From positions 124,001 through 188,000 of the forward strand of contig NZ_JBQKUP010000041.1 of the NCBI RefSeq assembly GCF_052156535.1: a stretch of DNA of 64,000 nucleotides. The letters run 5' to 3'. Shown piece by piece: positions 24,712-34,500 of the stretch. Both the position numbers and the translations under genes were made by a program. Below the pieces are notes generated by a model. The model was given only the letters and a program-made list of their open reading frames with translations. It did not search any database and was not told the DNA's origin. The stretch is from Nitrospira_E sp052156535. GTDB taxonomy: Bacteria > Nitrospirota > Nitrospiria > Nitrospirales > UBA8639. Within the stretch, counting starts at the first letter, position 1; every line of letters begins with the position of its first letter.

Positions 24712-25086
24712 ATGTCGATTGAACTTAATCACACCATCGTCCCGGCGCATGACAAAGTAGCCTCGGCAAAATTTTATGCAAAATTTTTCGGTCTTGTGTT
24801 TAATGAAGGAGAAGTCGGCTATTTCGCGCCGCTGCGGATCAATGAGACGCTCACGTTTGACTTCGATGATGATTATGACGACAAATTCGATAGCCATCAC
24901 TATGCATTCAAGATCGGTGAACATGATTTCGACCGAATCTTTAGTCGTATTCAGGCTGAAGACATTCCCTATGGGAGCGGGCCGACTGCGCGGGAGGATA
25001 TGACCATCAACCATCGGGGTGGAGGACGGGGCGTGTACTTTTGTGACCCGAATGGGCACATCCTTGAACTCCTAACGGTGGGATAG
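24712..25086 (+). CDS. VOC-family (glyoxalase/dioxygenase fold) protein
   Basis: The 124-aa product has the paired beta-alpha-beta units of the vicinal-oxygen-chelate fold: NHTIVPAHDKVASAKFYAKFFGL at the N-terminus and GVYFCDPNGHILELLTV at the C-terminus, with His7, His in the HHYAFKI strand and the late Glu as possible metal ligands. Members include glyoxalases, dioxygenases and resistance proteins, and the substrate is not readable. The ATG follows a perfect AAGGAGG at seven bases. The downstream zwf gene has its own promoter, so the two are not necessarily co-expressed. Confidence 0.8.
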   Translation: MSIELNHTIVPAHDKVASAKFYAKFFGLVFNEGEVGYFAPLRINETLTFDFDDDYDDKFDSHHYAFKIGEHDFDRIFSRIQAEDIPYGSGPTAREDMTINHRGGGRGVYFCDPNGHILELLTVG

Positions 25087-25094
25087 AGGGGTGC

Positions 25095-25122
25095 TTGACA
25101 TCGTGAACACCAGGTGTATACA
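25095..25122 (+). promoter_or_regulatory. Sigma70-type promoter for zwf
   Basis: TTGACA (25095-25100), a 16-base spacer and TATACA (25117-25122), close to the consensus. It points towards the glucose-6-phosphate dehydrogenase start about 90 bp downstream. Confidence 0.6.
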
Positions 25123-25213
25123 TCGCCAATACAGGTGTGCAGCAGAATGTGTGAGATAAACCGCTGTCTACGCATGCCCATTGAATCATTTTCATGAATC
25201 GTTCCGGGAGAAC

Positions 25214-26602
25214 ATGATGGAGAATGCTCGTTCAGATGCGCTTGTGCTGTTCGGAGCCACAGGCGATCTCGCGTATAAAAAGATTTTCCCGGCGCTTCAA
25301 GCCATGATTCAAGATGGGAAGATCGACGTGCCGATTATCGGTGTCGCCCGAGGTGGCAAGGATGTGGAATATCTCCGGGAGCGAGTCCGGGACAGTCTGG
25401 AGAAATTCGGCGGTGGGGTCGATGAGTCGGCCTTTGCAAAGCTTTCTCATTTGCTCAGGAATGTTGATGGGGATTATCAGGAGGAAAGCACACTCACTCG
25501 CCTCCGTCAGGTCCTGGACACCGCGAAACGCCCCCTCTTTTATTTGGCCATTCCTCCGACTCTGTTTCCCGCTGTGGTGGAAAGTTTAGGAAAGTCAGGT
25601 TGTGCCTCTGGCGGCCGAGTCGTCGTGGAAAAACCATTCGGACATGATCTGGCTTCCGCTCAAGATCTCAATCATACTTTGCGTGGCCTCTTTGAGGAGT
25701 CGGCTATTTTCCGTATCGATCATTATCTCGGAAAGGAATCCATTCGCAATCTTCTCTTTTTTCGATTTGCCAATTCATTTCTTGAACCCATCTGGAATCG
25801 TAATTACGTGGAAAGTGTGCAGATCACGATGGCCGAAAAGTTCGGGGTTGAGGGCCGGGGAAAGTTTTATGAGGCAACCGGTGCGATCCGTGATGTCGTC
25901 CAGAATCACCTGCTGCAGGTCGTTGCCAACCTGGCTATGGAGCCACCGGTCAGCGCGGGGGGAGAAGCTGTCCGCGATGAACGGGTTAAGGCATTCAAGG
26001 GCATTCGGCCCCTCACCGGAACATCGTTGGTGCGCGGACAGTTTCGAGGCTATCGCGAGGAGGCCGGGGTGAGGCCGGACTCAAAGACCGAAACCTTTGC
26101 TTCGATGCAGATTCACATCGATTCGTGGCGTTGGGAAGGGGTGCCCTTTTTTATTCGCACAGGGAAATGCCTGCCGGTGACCGCAACGGAAGTGTTGGTT
26201 AGGCTGAAACAACCGCCGCAGCAGCTCTTTGACAGCTCACGGTCGGAATCACCGAATCATGTCCGTTTCCGGCTGGGTCCTGATCGAGTGGCGATTGCGT
26301 TGGGAGCCCAGGCGAAGCAACCCGGTGAAGAAATGACCGGTGAGGATATCGAGCTGTATGTGTGTCGCCAAAAAGGGGATGAACAGGGGGCGTATGAACG
26401 CCTCCTGAGCGATGCCATGGAAGGGGACACGTCCTTGTTTGCGAGGGAAGACGGCGTCGAGGAGGCTTGGCGCATTGTGGACCCGATTGTGAAGATGCCC
26501 ACTCCCATTTTTGAATATGCGCCGGGGACCTGGGGTCCTAATGAAGCTCAGGCGGCCGTGGCAAATATTGGTGGATGGCATAACCCGACGGAGGAGGAAT
26601 GA
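25214..26602 (+). CDS. zwf: Glucose-6-phosphate dehydrogenase (first copy)
   Basis: The 462-aa product oxidises glucose-6-phosphate to 6-phosphogluconolactone with NAD(P)+, the entry to the oxidative pentose phosphate pathway. Visible are the Rossmann motif LFGATGDLAYKK near the N-terminus, VVVEKPFGHDL and the active-site signature FRIDHYLGKES. The ATG ATG pair at 25214/25217 follows GGGAG, and is preferred to an upstream TTG at 25181. A sigma70-like promoter lies about 90 bp upstream. A second, clearly different zwf is at 52522-54060; the two differ throughout (for example GATGDLAYKK against GGSGDLTKRK), so they are not a recent duplication. Confidence 0.92.
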   Translation: MMENARSDALVLFGATGDLAYKKIFPALQAMIQDGKIDVPIIGVARGGKDVEYLRERVRDSLEKFGGGVDESAFAKLSHLLRNVDGDYQEESTLTRLRQVLDTAKRPLFYLAIPPTLFPAVVESLGKSGCASGGRVVVEKPFGHDLASAQDLNHTLRGLFEESAIFRIDHYLGKESIRNLLFFRFANSFLEPIWNRNYVESVQITMAEKFGVEGRGKFYEATGAIRDVVQNHLLQVVANLAMEPPVSAGGEAVRDERVKAFKGIRPLTGTSLVRGQFRGYREEAGVRPDSKTETFASMQIHIDSWRWEGVPFFIRTGKCLPVTATEVLVRLKQPPQQLFDSSRSESPNHVRFRLGPDRVAIALGAQAKQPGEEMTGEDIELYVCRQKGDEQGAYERLLSDAMEGDTSLFAREDGVEEAWRIVDPIVKMPTPIFEYAPGTWGPNEAQAAVANIGGWHNPTEEE

Positions 26603-26873
26603 ACTGATATTCCTTATTGTAATCCGTGATGAGTGGGTTGATCGCATGGAAATGGACAGTTGATTCAGGAAATCTTCCGGACGCCTATCGCAATTTGTTC
26701 GCAGGGCCATAGAGGTTTTGCTAGAATTCGAATCATGGAAATCTGACAAATGGGTGCCGCAAATACGAATATGGTAAACCTTCCCCTGGCACGCACCACA
26801 TTCCCTTTGTGGCAAAGACTTGCGCCATTGTAGACGGCCTGCCCGTGGCCGCCGAACACGTATTCCCCATCCG

Positions 26874-28244
26874 ATGAATAAGCCTGAAGGACCTCCCGTC
26901 GCACGTACCGCATCCCCACCATTGCCGGTGAGCTTCCGGCAGGCCGTGGCCTTCTGGCTCAAACTCGGGTTCATCAGCTTTGGCGGGCCTGCCGGGCAGA
27001 TTGCTATCATGCATCAGGAACTGGTCGAGCGCAGGCGCTGGATTTCCGAGCGGCGGTTCCTCCACGCGCTGAACTATTGCATGGTCTTACCAGGCCCGGA
27101 AGCCCAGCAACTGGCCACCTATATCGGGTGGCTGATGCATCGAACATGGGGCGGAATCGTGGCCGGTGCGCTATTCGTCCTGCCGTCACTTCTGATTCTG
27201 ATCGCCTTGTCGTGGATCTATATCGCGTTTGGTGACATGCCGCTGGTCGCGGGTCTGTTTTACGGTATCAAGCCCGCCGTGACGGCCATTGTGGGGCAAG
27301 CCGCTCAGAGGATCGGTTCCCGGGCGCTCAAGAACAACGTGCTGTGGGTCATTGCCGCCGCTTCCTTTGTGGCAATCTTTGCACTCAATGTGCCGTTTCC
27401 CGCGATCATTGTCGTTGCTGCCCTTATCGGATACTTCGGCGGTCGGACCGCACCTGACACGTTCAGGGCAGGTGGCAGTCACACTAAAGTCGACATGTCG
27501 CTTGGCCCGACACTTGTCGATGACCACACTCCGACACCCGAGCATGCTTCCTTTCGTTGGACGAAATTGCTCAAGGTGGCCGTCGTCGGAAGTTTCCTGT
27601 GGGCTGTCCCGATGGCGTTGCTGATGGCCATTTTTGGCTGGCAGCACACGCTGACACAAATGGGCTGGTTCTTCACCAAAGCGGCCATGGTAACTTTCGG
27701 CGGGGCCTACGCCGTATTGCCCTACGTCTACCAGGGCGCGGTCGGACATTACGGTTGGCTCACGCCCACACAAATGATCGACGGTTTGGCGCTCGGTGAA
27801 ACCACTCCGGGGCCGCTCATCATGGTCGTAGCCTTTGTCGGGTTCGTTGGCGGGTACATGAAAGCCCTCTTCGGTCCCGAGTCCATGTTCCTCGCCGGGG
27901 CGGTGGCTGCCACACTGGTGACGTGGTTCACCTTTCTTCCCTCATTCCTGTTCATTTTGGCGGGAGGACCCCTGGTCGAATCAACCCACGGCGACATCAA
28001 GTTCACGGCACCGCTCACCGCCATCACGGCCGCCGTCGTCGGAGTCATCCTCAATCTGGCGCTGTTCTTCGGCTACCACGCTCTCTGGCCGCAAGGTTTC
28101 GCCGGCGTCTTCGACTGGGTTTCGGCATTGATCGCGCTGGCCGCCGCAGTGGCCCTCTTCCGCTACCGGCGGAATGTCATCGAGGTCATCATCGCCTGCG
28201 CGTTGATCGGGCTGATCCTGAAAACCTTCATCCTGGGACTGTAG
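26874..28244 (+). CDS. chrA: Chromate transporter ChrA (long, two-domain form)
   Basis: The 456-aa inner membrane protein has two homologous CHR domains. The first carries FGGPAGQIAIMH and LPGPEAQQLATYIGW and the second FGGAYAVLPYV and TTPGPLIMVVAFVGF, each with about six membrane segments, joined by a polar linker near residues 205-230. ChrA exports chromate. The ATG at 26874 is preferred over a longer frame from 26820, whose first 18 residues are Arg-rich and unlike the family, but there is no clear Shine-Dalgarno. The gene is more G+C-rich than its neighbours, consistent with acquisition. Confidence 0.9.
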   Translation: MNKPEGPPVARTASPPLPVSFRQAVAFWLKLGFISFGGPAGQIAIMHQELVERRRWISERRFLHALNYCMVLPGPEAQQLATYIGWLMHRTWGGIVAGALFVLPSLLILIALSWIYIAFGDMPLVAGLFYGIKPAVTAIVGQAAQRIGSRALKNNVLWVIAAASFVAIFALNVPFPAIIVVAALIGYFGGRTAPDTFRAGGSHTKVDMSLGPTLVDDHTPTPEHASFRWTKLLKVAVVGSFLWAVPMALLMAIFGWQHTLTQMGWFFTKAAMVTFGGAYAVLPYVYQGAVGHYGWLTPTQMIDGLALGETTPGPLIMVVAFVGFVGGYMKALFGPESMFLAGAVAATLVTWFTFLPSFLFILAGGPLVESTHGDIKFTAPLTAITAAVVGVILNLALFFGYHALWPQGFAGVFDWVSALIALAAAVALFRYRRNVIEVIIACALIGLILKTFILGL

Positions 28245-28379
28245 ACGTCCTCCCAATATCTCATCCTGTCCATTCGTCAACTTCCTTTAATAAAGGTTCA
28301 AGAAGACGATGCACAGTCCCAGTCCAAATTTCATATTTGTCATACACAACCTCCTGAGTGATCGTTTTAAGGCGTGGGT

Positions 28380-28592
28380 TTACGTGTCCAAATGCTTTGT
28401 CTGCTGAGGCGGGCAACACACCGTTCCATAGGAACAAAAGACGCAACAATCTCCTGCCTTGGGTTTGAGAATCGTCCCGCACTTCCGGCACGCATACCTC
28501 ACTTGGCAGGAATCAAGTGACATGGTTTCGGTCTTTTGATAATCGCATTGCGGACAGCGTATGACGGATTGTCGTTGTGTGCCTACTCCCAT
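28380..28592 (-). CDS. Cys-rich zinc-ribbon mini-protein (GDCCVFCSYG family)
   Basis: The 70-aa product has a zinc-ribbon pattern CPQC...CRKC followed by the conserved string GDCCVFCSYG and a second Cys pair VCCPPQQ. I recognise this as a recurrent family of small bacterial proteins without known function, often seen near heavy-metal genes. The ATG at 28592 is preferred because GGAG lies eight bases upstream; the frame extends two codons further to a TTG. It converges with the chromate transporter gene. Binding of zinc or another thiophilic metal is likely from the ten cysteines. Confidence 0.7.
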   Translation of the reverse strand: MGVGTQRQSVIRCPQCDYQKTETMSLDSCQVRYACRKCGTILKPKAGDCCVFCSYGTVCCPPQQTKHLDT

Positions 28593-28906
28593 TGGCAAAT
28601 CTCCAATTTTTTCTGCATGACGGTTCGTACCATCCCATTCTTCATTCCACAGAGTTAGTCGAATTCATGAAAATTTTCATACTTGATAAGACAAGCTTCC
28701 TCCTTCCTGATTCTCATGGTACAACCTGTAGCAACTACAGATGCAAGAAGGTGTCTCGATTTCCTCCCAATGCGAAGGAGGCTTGGTTCCGGACTGTCCT
28801 ATTATTGAATCGCTGTTTGCAGAACAGCAACGAATCACACAGTGAAAGACAGGCAAGAAAATACGCGTTCCCTGAGCTTCTTGATCACTCTGTCGCAATC
28901 GTTCCC
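28593..28906. other. Intergenic stretch, possibly with a decayed reading frame
   Basis: The plus-strand frame that leads into the DUF1232-like fragment is open back to 28577, but the upstream part has no domain resemblance and no ribosome binding site. Nothing else was recognised. Confidence 0.3.
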
Positions 28907-29080
28907 ATGATAGTCAAGACTTTAAAGACCCTTGGACAAAAACTGAAAGCCGAAATTCGCGTCTATCGGCTCGTGTTACGTGACAAAAGGACCCCACGCC
29001 TTCCTAAGGTATTGTTGGGGTTGGCCTTCGTTTCAAATGACAAAGGGAAGAAACACCTATCATCAGACAATTGGAGTTAG
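28907..29080 (+). pseudogene. Truncated DUF1232 (YkvA-like) fragment
   Basis: From ATG 28907 the frame reads VKTLKTLGQKLKAEIR then VYRLVLRDKRTPRLPKVLLG, which matches the N-terminal half of the YkvA/DUF1232 membrane-protein family (normally followed by a hydrophobic LSPIDLIPD segment). Here the match breaks off after LLGLAF and the frame ends in polar residues and a stop. I therefore read it as a gene remnant. The family resemblance is from memory. Confidence 0.4.
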
Positions 29081-29254
29081 GCGAAACCCGGAGAATCACT
29101 GCATGGAATGCTTTTCTACCGAGGCATTCCTTAAACTGCCCGACATCTTTTCATAAATATTGACCCGGCATAGGTCACATGATAGCGTGAAGGGTGTTGC
29201 TTGGGTTCAAAAGCTGGAGAGGTACATTTTGGGAAGATCAAGGATGATGGTCGT

Positions 29255-29701
29255 ATGAAAGTATGGATTTCCCTTATTTTATTTGGGATTTTTAGTCTCC
29301 CTTTTCTTCATGACCATCGAGTCCAACTGGCAGAAGCTGGCTATGGATCCCAGGATTTTGAACAGTCAGGGCTGGTTCGGCATGTTCATCTGGCTGAGAA
29401 TTCTACTCACTTTCCCAATACAGAATCTGATGAGCACCAGAGACAGGACCCAGGGCCATTTCTTGAGCATGTTTCCCTCATCACGCTGACCTCAGGTTCG
29501 AGCACCAACCTTTTCACCAACTTGCCCATACTTGATGCCTCGCCCAATGACCCACTGTCGCCGGGTCTACATCAAAGTTTATGGGAGCCAATGTCACCTG
29601 TTCGCGGGAGTCCGCTGAGCAGATTCACCTCTGGTCCCTCTTCCGCAAACCTTCTTCTTCCCATCCATTCAGGTAGAGCTCCGCCTCTTTTCTCTTTGTA
29701 A
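29255..29701 (+). CDS. Small secreted His-containing protein heading an RND efflux operon
   Basis: Unrecognised 148-aa protein starting at ATG 29255, with a signal peptide MKVWISLILFGIFSLPFL. A longer frame from 29201 would place 18 polar residues before it. The mature part contains scattered histidines (HDHR, RHVHLAENSTHF, DEHQRQD) and a Pro/Ser-rich C-terminus. It stands about 200 bp upstream of the RND adaptor gene, the same position that the 120-aa secreted protein takes in the operon at 0-2.3 kb. A periplasmic metal-binding accessory role is possible but unproven. Confidence 0.55.
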   Translation: MKVWISLILFGIFSLPFLHDHRVQLAEAGYGSQDFEQSGLVRHVHLAENSTHFPNTESDEHQRQDPGPFLEHVSLITLTSGSSTNLFTNLPILDASPNDPLSPGLHQSLWEPMSPVRGSPLSRFTSGPSSANLLLPIHSGRAPPLFSL

Positions 29702-29899
29702 TACGTTTCCATTCTCAACAACTTTAATACGTAAGTGCTTGCTTTTTAATGGCTAGCGCACGTGTGGATTAGCTGCAGCACTTTTTCTGCCTCATAAGGT
29801 TGTAACCATACAGCTTATCGAAGCTGAGAATGTTGTTGGGACCCTCGAGTCTTCTTTATCAAAAGTTGACCGCGCGTAGAATCTGAAGGAAGGCAGACC

Positions 29900-31513
29900 A
29901 TGAAACGAATGTTTTTTTGGGCTTTGGGTTTCCTAATTTTCCTTGCCGTGGGTGTGACGGCCATTCTCGGAGGAGGATTTCATCTGGATACCATCACCGG
30001 TTCAATAGCTCCAGAGGAAACTCCAACGGAACCAGATCCTATTTCAATGACCTTGTGGTCTGACCAGGCCGAGCTTTTCCTAGAGTATCCGCCATTTGTG
30101 GCGGGGCACCCCTCTATCTTCGTTGCGCATCTGACGGACCTTCGAAATTTTCGACCTGTCATCGCCGGCACCGTGGAAGTTCGAATGACAACAAAAGGGC
30201 AACCAGCCTTAAGCTTCTTGGCCTCGGCCCCCCTCCGGCCAGGCATCTTCACCCCTTCCGTCACCCTGTCGGAGCCTGGAACCTATGAGATGGAACTGTC
30301 ACTCAAGAGCGATGCCCTCAACGAAACCTTCCATATTGCCAACGTCGAGGTCTTTCCCAGCGTGAACGAAGTCGAACGTCAGACCGCAGCGCCAGAATCG
30401 CTTGACCTTCAAGAGGAGGTCACTTTTTTAAAAGAACAGCAATGGAAAGTTGAATTTGCCACGCAGACGGCAAGCAATCAGATCCTGACTTCCACAATCA
30501 GGGCTCGGGGAGTCATTACCCCAAAAATGGGGCAAAAGGTTGTGGTCACGGCACCGGCCACTGGCCTGGTCGTATTGTCGGCAACTGCCCGCATTCCCAT
30601 CATAGGTCAGGAGGTAGAAAAAGGAGAGATATTAGTGGCGATTACTCCGGGATTGTCAACAGCGAGCCGGGCCGAACTGGAATCTGCTGTCTCACAAGCC
30701 GTGTTACAACAAGCGCAAGCCCAACGGGAGCTTCATCGTGCAGAACGCTTATTTAAGGAGAAGGTGCTCGCCAAAAAACAAGTCGAGCAAGCGAATACCA
30801 CCTTTCTTCTCGCCAAAAATAAGCACGCGGAAGTTCAAAAACGTCTGGCATCCTTAACGCTTGCTCAACAAGTTGGTCGCGCCGACACTCGCGATGAGAC
30901 TCAGGATTATCTTCTCCGAGCCCCGATTCAAGGGATTATCCTCAAGGCCGACCTGACGCTGGGATCCAGGGTCGAGGCAGGAGAAGAATTGTTCACGCTT
31001 ATCAATATGGATCACGTGTGGGTCGAGGCTCGGGTCTACGGTTCCGATGTTTCAAAAATTTCCCATCACGCCAGAGCCTCCTTTCGGCCTCAAGGCATGA
31101 CAGAGTTGATCCTATCTGACCAGGTCAATAGCCGCTTGGTGGCCATTGGCAATGTGATAGACACAGCAACCAAAACGCTCCCCGTAATTTTTGAAGTCGA
31201 AAACCCCACTCACCGCCTGAAGGTGGGCATGCATGCAGACGTGTTTATTGAAACAGGAGAAAAGTCTAACAGCGTTATCATTCCGTCAACCGCGGTGCTG
31301 CAAGAAACCGGGAAAAAGGTGGCGTTTGTCCAAACCGGTGGGGAAACGTTCGAAAAACGATTCATCACCACGAGCTCTACGACCAGTCGTAAAGGAGAAG
31401 AAATGGTACAGATTCTAGAGGGCATAGAAGCTGCTGAACGTGTGGTCTCTAAGGGGGCGTATGCGATCAGACTGGCGGCAGCGTCTGGGGAAATTCCTAC
31501 CCATGCACATTGA
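29900..31513 (+). CDS. RND efflux periplasmic adaptor with an extra N-terminal domain
   Basis: The 537-aa protein has one N-terminal membrane anchor (about residues 5-25), then a roughly 120-residue beta-rich domain (LWSDQAELFLEYPPFVAG, IAGTVEVRMTT, GTYEMELSL) not found in minimal CzcB/AcrA adaptors, followed by the usual lipoyl, helical hairpin and beta-barrel regions (RGVITPKMGQKV, APIQGIILKADLTLG, IIPSTAVLQETGKKV). It links the pump at 31578 to the TolC partner at 34687. GAAGG precedes the ATG. The additional domain may bind metal or sense substrate in the periplasm, which is inference. Confidence 0.85.
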   Translation: MKRMFFWALGFLIFLAVGVTAILGGGFHLDTITGSIAPEETPTEPDPISMTLWSDQAELFLEYPPFVAGHPSIFVAHLTDLRNFRPVIAGTVEVRMTTKGQPALSFLASAPLRPGIFTPSVTLSEPGTYEMELSLKSDALNETFHIANVEVFPSVNEVERQTAAPESLDLQEEVTFLKEQQWKVEFATQTASNQILTSTIRARGVITPKMGQKVVVTAPATGLVVLSATARIPIIGQEVEKGEILVAITPGLSTASRAELESAVSQAVLQQAQAQRELHRAERLFKEKVLAKKQVEQANTTFLLAKNKHAEVQKRLASLTLAQQVGRADTRDETQDYLLRAPIQGIILKADLTLGSRVEAGEELFTLINMDHVWVEARVYGSDVSKISHHARASFRPQGMTELILSDQVNSRLVAIGNVIDTATKTLPVIFEVENPTHRLKVGMHADVFIETGEKSNSVIIPSTAVLQETGKKVAFVQTGGETFEKRFITTSSTTSRKGEEMVQILEGIEAAERVVSKGAYAIRLAAASGEIPTHAH

Positions 31514-31577
31514 CCTGTTAAGGGGATTTGGAACAATTCATGGTGTGTGTACCCGAAAGCATCAATGGACATAGGAC

Positions 31578-34500
31578 ATGAGTTCACTTATTGACTGGTC
31601 ATTACAAAACAGACTGTTGGTATTGTTTTTGTCTGTGGTCACGCTTGTGACGGGAGTCATCCTCGCCCGGAGCATGCCTGTAGACGTGTTCCCCAATCTG
31701 ACTGCGCCCACCGTCACGATACTGACTGAGGCCGCCTCCCTGGCGCCGGAGGAAGTGGAAACTCTGGTGACCCTGCCTATCGAAACCGTCATGAACGGCG
31801 CGACGGGTGTGCGCCGCGTGCGCTCCGTGTCCTCGATTGGCTTTTCCATTGTCTGGATCGAATTTGATTGGGGTACGGATGTGTATCGGGCCCGACAAAT
31901 TATCAGCGAGAAACTGCAACTTGTGGGAGACCGTCTCCCTCCTGAAGTTCGAACACCCGTTCTCGCGCCAATTTCTTCCATTATGGGAGAGATTTTGTTT
32001 CTGGGGGTCCGGGGTCCCGATTTCCGACAAGCCCGAACTCTCGCCGATTGGGAGATTCGACGACGGCTGTTGGTTATTCCCGGCGTCGCACAGGTGATTC
32101 CGATTGGAGGGAATGTTAAACAATATCAGGTACTGGTTTCCCCGCAACGCCTTCAGGACGCCTATCTCTCGTTATCGACGATCGCTCGTGCGCTGACACA
32201 ATCCAATTCGAATGCGACGGGTGGGTTCCTTCTGTCATCCGGCCAGGAACATCTCGTGCGCGGCATCGGTCGCATTCACTCGCTGGATGATATCAGACAG
32301 ACCGTTGTGGACTTTCAACAGGACCAGCCTATTCTCATCGGGCACGTGGCCGATGTGAGGATTGGCAATGCCTTAACGCGCGGTGAAGGCTCGGTGAATG
32401 GTGAACCGGCCGTGGTCATGGCCATTTTGAAACAGCCTGAAGCCAATACGCTGACACTGACTCACCACATCGATCGGGTCCTCGATGAGATCGAGCCGCG
32501 TTTACCTGTGGGATTTACCCTGGACCGATCTCTGTTTCGACAATCGGATTTCATCCAAGGCGCTATTCAGAACGTGGTGAGTGCGCTTCGAGATGGCGCG
32601 CTGTTGGTCGTCATTGTTCTCTTCATCTTTTTGTTGAATATCCGGGCCACCTTTATTTCAGTCCTGGCCATTCCTCTCTCGTTAGCGGTAGCTCTCCTGG
32701 GACTCAAGCTTGCAGGGGTGACCATCAATACCATGACTCTGGGAGGACTGACGATTGCCGTAGGGTTGTTAGCCGACGATGCCATTGTTTTTGTTGACAA
32801 TATTGTTCGAAGGTTAAAGCAGGAACAAGACAAAGCTCCAGAAGACCGGCAATCGCTGGTGATGGTGGTTCAAGGAGCCTGCGCTGAGGTCACTCCTTCC
32901 ATTATGTTTGCTACCTTCATCATCATGTTAGTGATGCTCCCCCTTTTCTTCCTCGGAGGGGTGGAGGGTCGATTACTCTGGCCTCTGGGTTATGCCTATC
33001 TTCTGGCGGTATTTGCGTCGCTTCTCGTCGCCGTAACCGTCACACCGGTCTTGAGCACCTTGTTCTTACAACCGGACCAGCAACAGAAAGAAGGGTGGGT
33101 GGTCAACAAGCTCCTTCACTATTATCAAAAAAGCCTGACTGCGGTATTGGGACATCCCAACCTTATGCTAGGGCTGGCCGCTCTTCTCCTCCTTCTGGCT
33201 TTGGCCATTGTGCCGTGGCTTGGACGGACGTTTCTTCCTCCGTTTAATGAAGGCACGCTGACCGTCAATATTGTCACGCTGCCTGGGACCTCGTTATTTG
33301 AATCGGATCGCATCGCTCGTTTGGTGGAAGAAACCTTATTGTCACATCCGGAAGTCGTCTCAACCGCTAGGCGAACCGGGCGGGCCGAACTTGATGAGCA
33401 TGCCGAAGGGGTGAATTCCAGCGAACTCGATGTCATGCTGCGGATGCAAGGGAGGAGTAAGGAGGCGTTTCTCGAGGCGGTGCGCGAGTCGTTTCGCATG
33501 ATTCCAGGTATCACGGTCAATATCGGACAGCCGATCTCTCATCGTATCGATCACATGTTGTCTGGAACCCGAAGTGCCATTGCGGTGAAACTGTTTGGCC
33601 CCGACCTGTACACCTTGCGCCAATTGGCGAAACAAGTTGAACAGGTGATGAAACCCATTCCAGGAGTGGTGGATCTTGCCATAGATCAGCAAACCGATAT
33701 CCCGTTGCTGACCGTCGCCTTTAATCGAAGTGCCCTCGCCTCTCACGGCTTAAGCGTGGGGGAAGCCAACGAGACCCTTCAGACGGCATTGAAGGGACGG
33801 GCCGTCACTCAAGTCCTGGAGGGACAGCGTGCGGTCGATTTAATTGTACGATATGCCGACGAATATCGAAAAAACCCTAGTGTCCTGGCCTCAACACTGA
33901 TTGATACGCCAGGGGGTAATCGCGTCCCGCTCAGTCTGTTGGCCACGATCTATGATGATTATGGCCCCAACAAGATTAGCAGGGAAAATGTTCAGCGCAA
34001 AATGGTTGTGGCGTGTAACGTGGCGGAACGGGACCTCGGAAGCGTGGTAGAGGAAATCCAGCATCGAATTACTTCTCAAATCCAATTTCCGCCCGGTTAT
34101 TACATCACCTATGGCGGACAGTTTGAAAGCCAGCAAGAGGCTACGCGGCGCATTCTTCTCATCAGCCTTGTAGTGTTAGTAGGGATGATCGTTTTACTGT
34201 ATCAAGCCTTTTCTTCCTTCCGACTTGCCCTCTTGATTCTTGTTAATCTTCCATTGGCCCTCGTTGGAGGGGTGGTAGCTATAGCCTTGACCGATGGCGT
34301 CCTCAGCGTGGCGTCACTCGTGGGGTTTATTACCCTTTTTGGCATTGCCATTCGCAATGGCATTTTATTAATCGCTCGATACCAGGCCCTGCTGGCTCAG
34401 GGCATGCCGCTCCATCAGGTGGTGAGGGAAGGCTCCCTTGATCGATTGACGCCAATTTTAATGACGGCCTTGGTGACGGTGTTTGCGCTTATTCCCTTAG

